From Poriferisodalis sp965204195 (lineage in GTDB: Bacteria > Actinomycetota > Acidimicrobiia > Acidimicrobiales > Poriferisodalaceae), in the NCBI RefSeq assembly GCF_965204195.1, contig NZ_OZ241975.1, positions 3,100,001-3,164,000 on the forward strand: a stretch of 64,000 nt of DNA, written 5' to 3'. The position numbers were made by a program, and so were the translations under genes. The notes under the pieces are model-generated. The model did not search any database, had not been told where the DNA came from, and saw only the letters and a list, made by a program, of their open reading frames with translations. Numbering within the stretch: position 1 is the stretch's first letter; every line of letters begins with the position of its first letter. This document shows positions 18,259-26,696 of this stretch, one piece after another.

Positions 18259-19037
18259 CCGCCGCAAAGGCTGTGCTGCGCGCATGGCTGCCCCCGGTGG
18301 TGGCAGCGGCGATCATGTTCGGCGGCTGGGAAGCCCTGCTGGCCGTGCTGAACCCCGACGGCTTCGTGCTGCCGCCGCCCTCACGCATCGTCAGCGCCCT
18401 GTTCGGCGACTTCGACACGATCTCGACTGCGACGGGCATCACGGGATTCATCATCGTCACCGGCTTGATCGCCGGCGTGGTGGTGGGTGCATTGGCGGCA
18501 GTGCTCGTGACGGCCTTCCGCTCGGCCCACGAGACCCTGACGCCGCTGGCCGTGGCAGTCAATGCGGTGCCGATCATCGCCCTGGCGCCCATCTTCAACG
18601 CCTGGTTCGGGATCCTGTCGCCCCGCTCCAACCAGGCGGTCGTCGTGGTGCTGGTCTTCTTCCCGGTCTTCATCAACACGACCAGGGGGCTGGGGCAGGT
18701 CGAGCCCAGCCAGATCGAGCTCATGGAGTCGTACGGCGCTGGCAAGTGGCGGATCATGCGCGAGGTACGCATTCCGAACGCGATGCCGTACTTCTTCACC
18801 GCGTTGAAGCTCGCCACGTCGCTCGCGGTAATCGCCGCCATCGTGGCCGAGTACTTCGGCGGCCGCCAGGACGCTTTGGGCAACATCATCACCAACTCGG
18901 CCGGCCTGACCCGCTACGACGACGCTTGGGCGGCCGTTCTGGCCGGCTCGCTGGTGGGCATCGGCCTCTACGCCATCGCTGTCGTGCTCGAACGGCTCGT
19001 CATGCCGTGGTATTTCGCAGCAAGGAGGGCGACATGA
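18255..19037 (+). CDS. ABC transporter permease, second subunit
   Basis: 260-aa BPD-type permease with about six helices and the EAA loop QIELMESYGAGKWRIMREVRIPNAMPYFFTALK (positions about 150-185). It is paralogous to the permease at 16380, forming the heterodimeric channel typical of THI5/NMT1-fed importers. Its ATG overlaps the ATPase stop, so the subunits are translationally coupled. It is followed after 52 nt by the substrate-binding lipoprotein. Confidence 0.92.
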   Translation: MTAAKAVLRAWLPPVVAAAIMFGGWEALLAVLNPDGFVLPPPSRIVSALFGDFDTISTATGITGFIIVTGLIAGVVVGALAAVLVTAFRSAHETLTPLAVAVNAVPIIALAPIFNAWFGILSPRSNQAVVVVLVFFPVFINTTRGLGQVEPSQIELMESYGAGKWRIMREVRIPNAMPYFFTALKLATSLAVIAAIVAEYFGGRQDALGNIITNSAGLTRYDDAWAAVLAGSLVGIGLYAIAVVLERLVMPWYFAARRAT

Positions 19038-19089
19038 CCTTGACCTTGGGCGTGAGCGCCCATTGGGAATCCCAACACGGGGGGAAAAT

Positions 19090-20214
19090 ATGAAGGCAAG
19101 AAAAACACTGATCCGGACGCTGGCGCCGCTGCTGGCGCTCGGCTTGCTAGCCGCGGCGTGCACCGGCGGCGACGACGCAGATGAGCCCGAATTCGAGCCC
19201 ATCTCCGAAGTGTCGCTGCAGTTGCAGTGGTTCACGCAGGCACAGTTCGCCGGGTACTACGCGGCGCAGGCGCTCGGCTTCTACGAAGACGTCGGGCTCG
19301 ACGTGACCATCCTCGAGGGCGGCGTCGACATCGTGCCGGCCTCAGTGCTCGACTCGGGTGCCGCGGAATTCGCAGTTTCGTGGGTGCCGAGGGGCCTTGT
19401 GCCACGAGAAGAGGGCGCCAACATCACCAACATCGCCCAGGTGTTCCAGCGAAGCGCCACCTTGCAGGTGTCCTTTGTTGACTCCGGCATCAACTCGGTG
19501 GCGGACCTCGAAGGCCGCACCGTGGGCAACTGGGGATTCGGCAACGAATTCGAGCTGCTGGCTGGGCTGCGCCGCAGCGGGCTGGATCCGGATTCCGACA
19601 TCCAGCTCGTGCAGCAGAACTTCGACATGCTGGCGCTGATCTCCGGAGAGATCGACGCGGCGCAGGCCATGATCTACAACGAGTACGCGCAAGTGCTCGA
19701 GACGATCAACCCTGCCACCGGCGAGCTCTACCAGCCGTCCGATCTCAACATCATCGACTGGAACGACGAGGGCACGGCGATGCTCCAGGACGCCCTGTGG
19801 GCCGACGCCGACCGCCTCGATGACGATCCTGCGTACTACGACGCGGCGGTCCGGTTCGTGGAAGCGTCGCTGCGTGGCTGGATCCACTGCCGGGACAACG
19901 CCGAAGAGTGTGTGCAGATCGTGCTCGACAATGTCCCGACGCTGGGCCAGTCGCACCAGACATGGCAGATGAACGAGATCAGCGCGCTGATCTGGCCGTC
20001 GCCGTTGGGTGCGGGCATCATGGATGCTGACCTGTGGGCGCAGACCGTCGAGGTGGCCACCAGCGAGGGCATCCTGGCTGCCGAGCCCGATGAGGGTGCC
20101 TACCGCACCGACATCGCCGAGGCGGCGGTGGCGAATCTGCGGGACGCCGGCGTCGATGTCGTGGGCGACGACTGGGAGCGGATCCCGGTCGTGCTGCTCG
20201 AGGGCGGCGAGTAG
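19090..20214 (+). CDS. THI5/NMT1-like ABC substrate-binding lipoprotein
   Basis: 374-aa lipoprotein: basic n-region, hydrophobic core and lipobox LLAAAC with the lipidated Cys at residue 24, then an acidic linker. The mature part starts VSLQLQWFTQAQFAGYYAAQALGFYEDVGLDVTILEGG, the NMT1/THI5 signature shared with hydroxymethylpyrimidine, riboflavin-precursor and sulfonate binders. The start is the ATG at 19090 with GGGGGGAAA immediately upstream. Last gene of the amidohydrolase operon, directly before a strong hairpin. Family and context point to a pyrimidine-like or other ureide ligand; taurine-like ligands cannot be excluded. Confidence 0.92.
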   Translation: MKARKTLIRTLAPLLALGLLAAACTGGDDADEPEFEPISEVSLQLQWFTQAQFAGYYAAQALGFYEDVGLDVTILEGGVDIVPASVLDSGAAEFAVSWVPRGLVPREEGANITNIAQVFQRSATLQVSFVDSGINSVADLEGRTVGNWGFGNEFELLAGLRRSGLDPDSDIQLVQQNFDMLALISGEIDAAQAMIYNEYAQVLETINPATGELYQPSDLNIIDWNDEGTAMLQDALWADADRLDDDPAYYDAAVRFVEASLRGWIHCRDNAEECVQIVLDNVPTLGQSHQTWQMNEISALIWPSPLGAGIMDADLWAQTVEVATSEGILAAEPDEGAYRTDIAEAAVANLRDAGVDVVGDDWERIPVVLLEGGE

Positions 20215-20240
20215 CCGCTCGCACGCCCACCAGACCGATT

Positions 20241-20273
20241 CGGGGTGGCGGCGGGCTCGCTGCCGCCACCCCG
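20241..20273 (+). terminator. GC-rich hairpin closing the amidohydrolase/ABC operon
   Basis: A perfect 12-bp stem, CGGGGTGGCGGC with GCCGCCACCCCG, and a 9-nt loop, 26 nt after the binding-protein stop. No T-tract follows, as is common in actinobacterial terminators. It argues that the next gene is a separate unit and does not start at the in-frame GTG inside the stem. Confidence 0.7.
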
Positions 20274-20298
20274 GTCGGCCATCTCAGATCGACATGAT

Positions 20299-21294
20299 GT
20301 GAAACGCGGCCCGTGGCTCACCGCCCGGCAGGTCGATGTGCTCTTGGCTGCTGCGGCGATCGTCGCGGTCGGGACGGGTCTGGCGTCGTGGGCGGTGGGC
20401 ACCGGCTGGGGCCGCTGGCTGACCGTCACGCACGCCCTCGCCGGCCTGAGCCTGCTGGCGCTGGCCCCCGCCAAACTCCGCGGCTCGGTGCGCACCGGCC
20501 TGAAGCGCCGCCGTGCCAGCCGATGGCTGTCGATGCTGCTCGGAGCTCTCGTCGTTGCGACCGTCGTGCTCGGGGTGTTGCACGCAACCGGGTTGTGGCA
20601 CGGCGTGGGCTACTGGTCGGCGTTGTGGACCCACGTCCTGCTGGTCGCGTTCGTGGCCCCGCTGCTGGTGTGGCACATCGTCAGCCGGCCGGGCCGTCCC
20701 GGCATCGCCGACCTCGACCGCAGGGCGTTCATCGGCGGGAGCATTGCATTGGCGGCCGCGGGCGCGGCCTACTGGATCCAGCAGCTGGTGGTGGGCGACA
20801 ACCGACGATTCACCGGCTCGCACGAGATCGCTTCGTTCACGCCCGCAGAGATGCCGACGACCATGTGGCTCAACGACAGGACACCCCGGGTGGCAGTGTC
20901 GGACTGGGAACTCACCGTCGCCGGCCAACCAGTGAAGCTCGAGACCCTGTACGACCAAGCTGCGCCGGTGCAAGCCGACCTCGACTGCACCGGAGGATGG
21001 TGGAGCCGCCAGTCGTGGGATGCAGTGCCGCTGGCCGAGCTGCTAGGTGACACCGACGCGCCCACGTTGGAAGTCACCTCGCTGACCGGCTACAGCCGCC
21101 TGTTCCCCGCCCGCGACGCAGCCAACCTGTACCTGGCCGTCGGCTACGGCGGTGAACCCCTGCGCCGAGGCCACGGCGCCCCGGTGCGGCTGATCGCACC
21201 CGGCAGGCGCGGCTTCTGGTGGGTCAAATGGGTGACCCGAGTCGACCCCGTCGGCCGCCCCTGGTGGCTCCAGCTCCCCTTCCCCGCCGAATAG
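20299..21294 (+). CDS. Membrane cytochrome-b-like domain fused to a sulfite-oxidase-fold molybdopterin domain
   Basis: 331-aa protein with start GTG at 20299 (VKRGPWLTARQVDV). Four membrane helices in the first 150 residues carry several His (THALAGLS, LHATGLWHG, THVLLVAF, WHIVSRP) that could bind heme b. Then comes a Tat-like segment, DRRAFIGGSIALAAAGAA, and an extracytoplasmic oxidoreductase molybdopterin-binding domain with the presumed Mo-ligating Cys in ADLDCTGGWWSRQ and the family ending RRGFWWVKWVTRVD. It resembles MsrP/MsrQ (periplasmic methionine sulfoxide reductase) fused in one chain, or a sulfite oxidase. Heme binding and substrate are inference. It lies between the operon terminator and the CRISPR array and appears monocistronic. 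Confidence 0.8.
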   Translation: MKRGPWLTARQVDVLLAAAAIVAVGTGLASWAVGTGWGRWLTVTHALAGLSLLALAPAKLRGSVRTGLKRRRASRWLSMLLGALVVATVVLGVLHATGLWHGVGYWSALWTHVLLVAFVAPLLVWHIVSRPGRPGIADLDRRAFIGGSIALAAAGAAYWIQQLVVGDNRRFTGSHEIASFTPAEMPTTMWLNDRTPRVAVSDWELTVAGQPVKLETLYDQAAPVQADLDCTGGWWSRQSWDAVPLAELLGDTDAPTLEVTSLTGYSRLFPARDAANLYLAVGYGGEPLRRGHGAPVRLIAPGRRGFWWVKWVTRVDPVGRPWWLQLPFPAE

Positions 21295-21376
21295 CTAGCC
21301 ATCGCTCAACGAAGGGCGCTGCGGGTGACGCGCCATAGCGTGCTTACGCTCTAGCACTTGCCAAGAAAAAGCGTCG

Positions 21377-22211
21377 CTTCAATGAAGGGCCGATCCAGAT
21401 AACCGACCAAACTCGGCCTCACGTTTTACCTCATTCGCCGTGGGCTCATGCTGCAATGAAGGGCGGGGAATATTCCCCGCCAAACCTAGGTGTCTGATGG
21501 TCATTATGTCTCTCCTATCCCACTGCAATGAAGGGCGGAGAATATTCCCCGCCAAACGGCCTGGCGGTGACGTGGTTCGTGCTGCGCGTGGCGACTGCAA
21601 TGAAGGGCGGGGAATATTCCCCGCCAAACTGGTGGGAGTTTGCCCCGCTGCTGGCCGTCACGACCGAACTGCAATGAAGGGCGGGGAATATTCCCCGCCA
21701 AACCGGGCTGTACGGACCGGGCACGCTGGCAGTGACAGCCCTGCAATGAAGGGCGGGGAATATTCCCCGCCAAACGGAGAACATCGACCTGTCTGGTGTC
21801 GAGACGCAGCCCCCTGCAATGAAGGGCGGGGAATATTCCCCGCCAAACCGAAGCCGCCCGCGCCCTCGCCGACATCGGCACCCCCCCTGCAATGAAGGGC
21901 GGGGAATATTCCCCGCCAAACGCGCCGAGCCGGGCGCTGCCGATTCGAGACCTACTGTCCACCCTGCAATGAAGGGCGGGGAATATTCCCCGCCAAACCT
22001 GATCCGCCAGTGCGAGCGCGCACGCGAGTACCTGCCTGCAATGAAGGGCGGGGAATATTCCCCGCCAAACTACCGGTCAGCGACCACACGGGCAGGATTG
22101 CAACGGCCCTGCAATGAAGGGCGGGGAATATTCCCCGCCAAACCCGCTGACCCGACGCATCAACGTCATACCCTTCCTGCAATGAAGGGCGGGGAATATT
22201 CCCCGCCAAAC
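21377..22211 (-). CRISPR. CRISPR array, type I-G, 11 intact repeats plus one degenerate
   Basis: Eleven 35-nt repeats start at 21451, 21523, 21595, 21669, 21741, 21814, 21887, 21964, 22036, 22109 and 22177; spacers are 37, 37, 39, 37, 38, 38, 42, 37, 38 and 33 nt. A twelfth, degenerate 36-nt repeat at 21377-21412 with a 38-nt spacer marks the old end. The core of each repeat is the perfect palindrome GGCGGGGAATATTCCCCGCC; the 21523 copy has one G-to-A change in it. Read on the minus strand, repeats begin GTTTGG and end CATTGCAG. The decayed copies lie far from cas2, so the leader is at 22212 onward and transcription is leftward. A run of five T (minus strand, 21366-21370) just beyond the degenerate repeat may end the transcript. 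Confidence 0.98.
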
Positions 22212-22381
22212 AGCTCTCGAAAACTACCGGCTGTGACCAGCGGTTTTGAGGGCAGTTGCGAGCGCTCCCTGTGTAGGAGCGCTCGGGAAGCATGAGATTC
22301 TGTTGTCAAGGTGCGTTTCAGGCCCGTATTTCAGGGCTGCGAGCGCTGCCCGGGAATTGGGGCCTGACTGGACCGCTCGCA
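22212..22381 (-). promoter_or_regulatory. CRISPR leader
   Basis: 170 nt between cas2 and the youngest repeat, without an open frame. It contains a perfect 10-bp inverted repeat, CGAGCGCTCC at 22259-22268 and GGAGCGCTCG at 22276-22285, with a 7-nt loop. A further GCGAGCGCT copy lies at 22339-22347. The region should hold the array promoter and integration signal; the hairpin may be a cas-operon terminator or a host-factor site. Confidence 0.7.
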
Positions 22382-22678
22382 TCAGACGATTACCGGTCCG
22401 GATTGTGGCAGTGGCGGTGCTATTCCGAGAAAATCAAAGCAATCTCGGCCGCGTTCTGTTGGCATTCCTAGGTCGATGAACGCAACTGTATCTTCTCCAT
22501 GGTGGATCACTTCGCCGAGTTCGAACTTGAGATCTATCAACTCGATGCCGTCTAGATCGCTGATGAACACGCTGTAGTGCATCGGCCAGCCGTATGCCTT
22601 CATGGCCTTGTGGACTTTGCGCAGCCGTTTCGGATCTCGGATGTCGTATGAGACCAAGTATCGACGTCGATCACTCAT
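22382..22678 (-). CDS. cas2: CRISPR-associated endonuclease Cas2
   Basis: 98-aa ferredoxin-fold subunit of the spacer-integration complex; forms the dimer between two Cas1 dimers. It begins RRYLVSYDIRDPKRLRKVHKAMKAYG, with the conserved first-strand Asp of YDI, and contains MHYSVFISDLDG. It starts 4 nt after the cas4-cas1 stop and is the last protein gene before the leader. Confidence 0.97.
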   Translation of the reverse strand: MSDRRRYLVSYDIRDPKRLRKVHKAMKAYGWPMHYSVFISDLDGIELIDLKFELGEVIHHGEDTVAFIDLGMPTERGRDCFDFLGIAPPLPQSGPVIV

Positions 22679-22682
22679 GGTT

Positions 22683-24365
22683 CTACCTGGTCATGAAGGG
22701 GACGTACTCGGGGATCTCGCCGAGCATGCTTGCTGCGAGCATCCGTGCCTGCACTTCGAGCACACGACGGTAGGCGATCTTGTAACCGTATGTCGGGTGA
22801 GTGACCTCGTGGTCGAGACGCCGCTCGTAGGCGGCGATGACTGCTCGGCGCGCTGGCTGCTCCAGCGCCACTCCCCCGGCTCGGATGACAAACCCGTTCT
22901 CGGCCACTTCGCCGTTGTTCACGGCGTTCACCACCACGGACTCAGCGATGATGGGGCGGAACTCCTCAGCGAGATCGAGCGCGAGCGCCGGTCTCCCGAA
23001 TCTCGGCCGGTGATAGACGCCCAGGTAGGGATCGAAGCCGACCGAGAACGCCACCGCGGTGAGGTCCTTGACCAACAGGGCGTACAGGAACGACAACAGG
23101 CAATTCACGGGATCGCGGGGAGGCCGCCGGTTGCGCCCATCGAAGTCGAATGTGCCGAGGCGGTCGTCTTTCAGCATCGTTGCGAAGCTGCCGAAGTACG
23201 AGCGAGCGGCGGCGCCTTCGATCCCGAGCAGCGACTCGACCGAGTCAGCCTCGGCAGCCTTCGCGGTGAGCTCCTTCATCTGCGCGACGGCTGAGTCCAC
23301 CGGTTCACGAGAGTTGCGCATCAACAGAGTTCGGGAGTTGCGAATCTTGCCGACAATCATCTGACGCGCCAACGGCAGGCCGGCTTGGGCTGCCACCGCG
23401 ACCTGGCGCCGCCGCAGCTCCACATGCTTGGACGGCAGGCCGTGGGCCATCCCTTGGAACCATCCCCCGTAGCTGAACCAGCACACCGGGATGTCCTCCC
23501 GGAACGCTGCGTGGAGAAGCTGAGTGGACACCTGCACGTTGCCAGTGAGATTGATCTGCGAGACATCGATCAGGCGCTCGCTGCTGACCACCTCGCGGTT
23601 GACCTTCACTTCAACCCGACGCTGACTGATGCCGAGCCGGGCGCCTTGCTGGCCGACATACAGCGGCCGTGCAGCCGAATCGCGAGGCGTCAGGCGTCGA
23701 GGCGTCCCTTCGACACGCCCGGTGTGGAAATTGGTCTCGTCGGGAAGGCAGATACCCACCAGCGAACAACGCGGGCACTTCGGGCTGTCCACCAGCGGCG
23801 GCGGCGGATCGTCGGCAGCGGCGACCTCGCGCAAACGGTCGACTGTGTCGAGCGTCCGGTGAACCAATCGGTCGTCGAACTCAACAGTTGTGCGTTCGCG
23901 TGACGAGGCGAAGTAGAATTGGCCCCGGTCGCAGTCGTAGCCATTGTCACGCAAGATGAGCCCGATTGCGGCCAACTGCACCAGCTCGGGCTCCCACGCG
24001 GGACCGTGCTTCGGCGGTCGGCCCCGCTTGACCTCCACTGGCACGACCTTGCCGTCGGAACCCTCGACGATGTCCGTCTTCGCAATGAGGCCCAGACGCT
24101 CGGAACTCGCGAGCACAGAGCGAGCGTCGCGAACAGGATCGTCCTCCGACGACTCACCCATGCGTCCGCCGCCCTTGTCCACGTTGCGATGCACATAGCG
24201 GCCGTGCACCGTGTCAGCGTTGTCCTCGAATCTGGCCTGGACCCATTCGAGGTAGAACAGCCGCGGGCAGTACACGAACTCGTTGACCATCCGGGCCGGC
24301 ACGAGCTCAGGTACGTCAGCCACGTCGAGGGATCTACCCGATCGGCTTGAAGAGGCCGAGCCCAA
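22683..24365 (-). CDS. cas4-cas1: Cas4-Cas1 fusion adaptation protein
   Basis: 560-aa fusion joining the PAM-selecting Cas4 nuclease to the Cas1 integrase, as is usual in subtype I-G. The Cas4 part (about 20-215) has the iron-sulfur cysteines Cys33 (FVYCPRLFYLEW) and Cys197, Cys200 and Cys206 (CPRCSLVGIC), plus the nuclease motif with Asp98 and Glu111-Val-Lys113. The Cas1 part (about 233-560) has Glu383 (GIEGAAARSYFG), His452 (VYHRPRFGRP) and Glu467/468 (DLAEEFRP). All key residues are intact. The start overlaps the end of csb2 by 32 nt. Confidence 0.97.
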   Translation of the reverse strand: MGSASSSRSGRSLDVADVPELVPARMVNEFVYCPRLFYLEWVQARFEDNADTVHGRYVHRNVDKGGGRMGESSEDDPVRDARSVLASSERLGLIAKTDIVEGSDGKVVPVEVKRGRPPKHGPAWEPELVQLAAIGLILRDNGYDCDRGQFYFASSRERTTVEFDDRLVHRTLDTVDRLREVAAADDPPPPLVDSPKCPRCSLVGICLPDETNFHTGRVEGTPRRLTPRDSAARPLYVGQQGARLGISQRRVEVKVNREVVSSERLIDVSQINLTGNVQVSTQLLHAAFREDIPVCWFSYGGWFQGMAHGLPSKHVELRRRQVAVAAQAGLPLARQMIVGKIRNSRTLLMRNSREPVDSAVAQMKELTAKAAEADSVESLLGIEGAAARSYFGSFATMLKDDRLGTFDFDGRNRRPPRDPVNCLLSFLYALLVKDLTAVAFSVGFDPYLGVYHRPRFGRPALALDLAEEFRPIIAESVVVNAVNNGEVAENGFVIRAGGVALEQPARRAVIAAYERRLDHEVTHPTYGYKIAYRRVLEVQARMLAASMLGEIPEYVPFMTR

Positions 24366-25731
24366 AGTGGCTCAAAGAGCCGAGGGCGATGGGGCCTCGG
24401 ACGGCATGTGCAAATCGGATTTCGACCATGGAGGCATACCGGCTGTTCGCCAAGCGTTCCTTGGGCGGCAAGCGATACCTGCGGAATCTTCGAGCGTTCC
24501 CGTCAATCACTTCGACGGAAACCGGGGGCGGGTAATCACGGTACGTCGTTAGTTCACGTTCGACCTCGGCCGCTACGTGGTCTGGCCAAGTGATCCTCTT
24601 GCCGGGGTGCCTTCCCGGTGCGAACGGAGTGCACGAGACCCAGACGGACGATGGCCCGACTATCTCGGGAGCGACTTCATCTACATCTCCAAAACCCTGA
24701 ACTGCTATTGCGATGTCTGGAAAGCCTGATACGGCGCGGCCGGCGCGGAGCCATCGGATTTGGGCAAGCGCTGCGAACTCATCTCCGTTCAACCGCCTAG
24801 GTGTCCACACGAGGAGCGATTCGATTGGCGACGATGGTCCCGCCCGGTCTTGATCGGGAAGGGAAATGTAATGGGCGTGTTCATGCCTGCCCAATTGCCG
24901 CTCCCCAGTCGACCGCTTGCCGCTGAGGGTCGCGGACGGGGCTCCGTGCTTGCTGAGTGAAGCGCGTCGCAGCAACTCGGCCGCAACGACCGCGTCAGCG
25001 AGCGTCGGTCGAGGTCGGGGGTGAACTGCGAACCGCACTGCCGCGTGTGTCGGTCGCCAGTCATCGGCGGTCGCCGGAGTCCTTGCCGAGTCGGTCTTCC
25101 GATAGGGCACAAGCCTGCTTCCTGTAGGGAACAGTCGCCTGTTCCTCCGGACGATGTCCGGGCTCTGCATCAGGTCACTCAACTCGAGGGGCTGCTGGGC
25201 ACACAGGATCTCGGCATCCGTCGGATCGTCCTTCGCTACTGGTCGCCACGAGACGGGGGCGCGATCCTCGACTTGGTGCACCAACGCCACGTTGCAGATC
25301 GATTCCGACCTGCCCAAGTATGGAATTCCGAGTGCCATTTCGTCGAGCGCCTTCAGTGCCGAAGGCGCCATGTCGGCGTCCCACTCGATGAAGATCGACG
25401 CACTGGGGTTCATCACCGCAAACGTGTCGAAGGTGAGCGTCGTGGAGCGCTTGCCAACCGAACGATGAGCGATCTGGGGCATGTAATGGCGCAGGTGGGC
25501 AGGCTTCATCGCCGGGACGTGAATCGTTGGCGCACCTGCGAGCTGACCCAAGGCCGCTCCGACATCCTCGGCTGGGAGACTTGGACAGCGGGTCTTCCAC
25601 GAAGCGACCAGCGCTCGAAGAATGCGCCATGGCGATGGGGGCCACTCGGGCAGCCCTTCGTTCACATTGCGGCCCCAGGGCGTGGCGTGATACCGGCCCC
25701 ACGGAAATTCCAGCCGGAGAACCGTGGTCAC
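24334..25731 (-). CDS. csb2: Type I-G Cascade protein Csb2 (Cas5-Cas6-like fusion, GSU0054 family)
   Basis: 465-aa effector subunit thought to combine the Cas5 role (5' handle binding) and the Cas6 role (pre-crRNA cleavage), in keeping with the absence of a separate cas6. Recognised by the N-terminal RLEFPWGRYHATPWGR, PEWPPSPWRILRALVASW, and the Gly-rich RAMP-like ending GSLSHFGLGLFKPIG. The GTG at 25731 overlaps the csb1 stop as GTGA and fits the family start; an ATG at 25758 adds nine unsupported residues. It probably cuts at the palindromic stem of the repeats. Confidence 0.93.
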   Translation of the reverse strand: MTTVLRLEFPWGRYHATPWGRNVNEGLPEWPPSPWRILRALVASWKTRCPSLPAEDVGAALGQLAGAPTIHVPAMKPAHLRHYMPQIAHRSVGKRSTTLTFDTFAVMNPSASIFIEWDADMAPSALKALDEMALGIPYLGRSESICNVALVHQVEDRAPVSWRPVAKDDPTDAEILCAQQPLELSDLMQSPDIVRRNRRLFPTGSRLVPYRKTDSARTPATADDWRPTHAAVRFAVHPRPRPTLADAVVAAELLRRASLSKHGAPSATLSGKRSTGERQLGRHEHAHYISLPDQDRAGPSSPIESLLVWTPRRLNGDEFAALAQIRWLRAGRAVSGFPDIAIAVQGFGDVDEVAPEIVGPSSVWVSCTPFAPGRHPGKRITWPDHVAAEVERELTTYRDYPPPVSVEVIDGNARRFRRYRLPPKERLANSRYASMVEIRFAHAVRGPIALGSLSHFGLGLFKPIG

Positions 25732-26696
25732 TTTGAGCGCTTCTTCCCATCTGACCACCGGACGATCAGGGGAGGCTCAGCAAGGTCTCGGAGCTCGGGG
25801 ATTCCTGGGCCAACGAGGGTTCGTATCTCCGACGCCAGGGTTTCGCTGTCCGCGAGATCGATCGTCTGGTCGTCGTGTCGCGGTTCGAATTCGCAGGCTG
25901 TGCGTAGACGCAGTCCGCTGTCGAGAAGTGAGCGGACCTCCCAGCGGGCCACGGCGAGCAACAGGTTTGTTGCCTCCGGAGAGAGGCCGTATGCCTCGAT
26001 CTGGCCTATGTCGATCGACACATACAGCGTGATTGACCGGGCGGTGTACTCGGTTCGGTGGTACGGGACGTGTCCGTACCCTTCGGTGGATCCGCTGTCC
26101 CCTTCGCCGATCTTGTGCCGAACATCATCTCGCTTCACACCTCCGGAGTAGGCCTCTCTGACATCGACAGCCTCGATGAAGCCGGTGAGTGCGCGAGCAA
26201 CCTTGGGCTGGCCAGGCCATTTCGCGTCGGCAAAGAAAACACCGTGGATCAGGCACAGAGGGTCCAAGGCGAAGATGGCAGCAGCTATGCGGTTCGCCGC
26301 GAGAGGGGTATCGTCAGACAGCTCAAGAAGGCCGCCGAGGCTGGTGACCATGTCCTCGCCCTTGGCATTCATCGATTCCTTGACGAACGCAGAAGCCAGC
26401 CGATGCGCCTCAGTGCGGCTGGATGTCAAGTATCGACCGTCGTCTTCGGCTACGACCTTGATCCATGGCAATCCCTTGAGCGTCGATACCGGCTCCTGGA
26501 GTGCCTCACTCCAGCCCACGGCCTCGAACCGATTCGCCATGGACTGAGCGGACTCAACGAGGATGGCGTCGACCCATTCGCTGCTGCCGACCGGCTTCTC
26601 GAACTTGGCTGCTCCCAAGTCTGGGAAGCCGGTGGGTTGAAAGCGATCCGAGGGCACGGCCCTCAGCTCGATCGCGTGCATTTCACGTTTGCTCAT
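25728..26696 (-). CDS. csb1: Type I-G Cas7-family backbone protein Csb1 (GSU0053 family)
   Basis: 322-aa protein that forms the crRNA-coating backbone of the interference complex. Recognised by LRAVPSDRFQPTGFPDLGAA, ILVESAQSMANRFE and the downstream PLCLIHGVFFADAKWPGQPK region. The start ATG at 26696 overlaps the csx17 end by 14 nt; a longer open reading to 27053 is csx17 read out of frame. Between csx17 and csb2 in the cas operon. Confidence 0.95.
   Translation of the reverse strand: MSKREMHAIELRAVPSDRFQPTGFPDLGAAKFEKPVGSSEWVDAILVESAQSMANRFEAVGWSEALQEPVSTLKGLPWIKVVAEDDGRYLTSSRTEAHRLASAFVKESMNAKGEDMVTSLGGLLELSDDTPLAANRIAAAIFALDPLCLIHGVFFADAKWPGQPKVARALTGFIEAVDVREAYSGGVKRDDVRHKIGEGDSGSTEGYGHVPYHRTEYTARSITLYVSIDIGQIEAYGLSPEATNLLLAVARWEVRSLLDSGLRLRTACEFEPRHDDQTIDLADSETLASEIRTLVGPGIPELRDLAEPPLIVRWSDGKKRSK

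Noticed and set aside
21440..22295. Open frames on both strands across the CRISPR array, encoding repeated MKGGEYSPPN or NEGRGIFPAK peptides
   Set aside because: They are translations of the 35-nt repeats, which have no in-frame stop; the spacers have no coding character.
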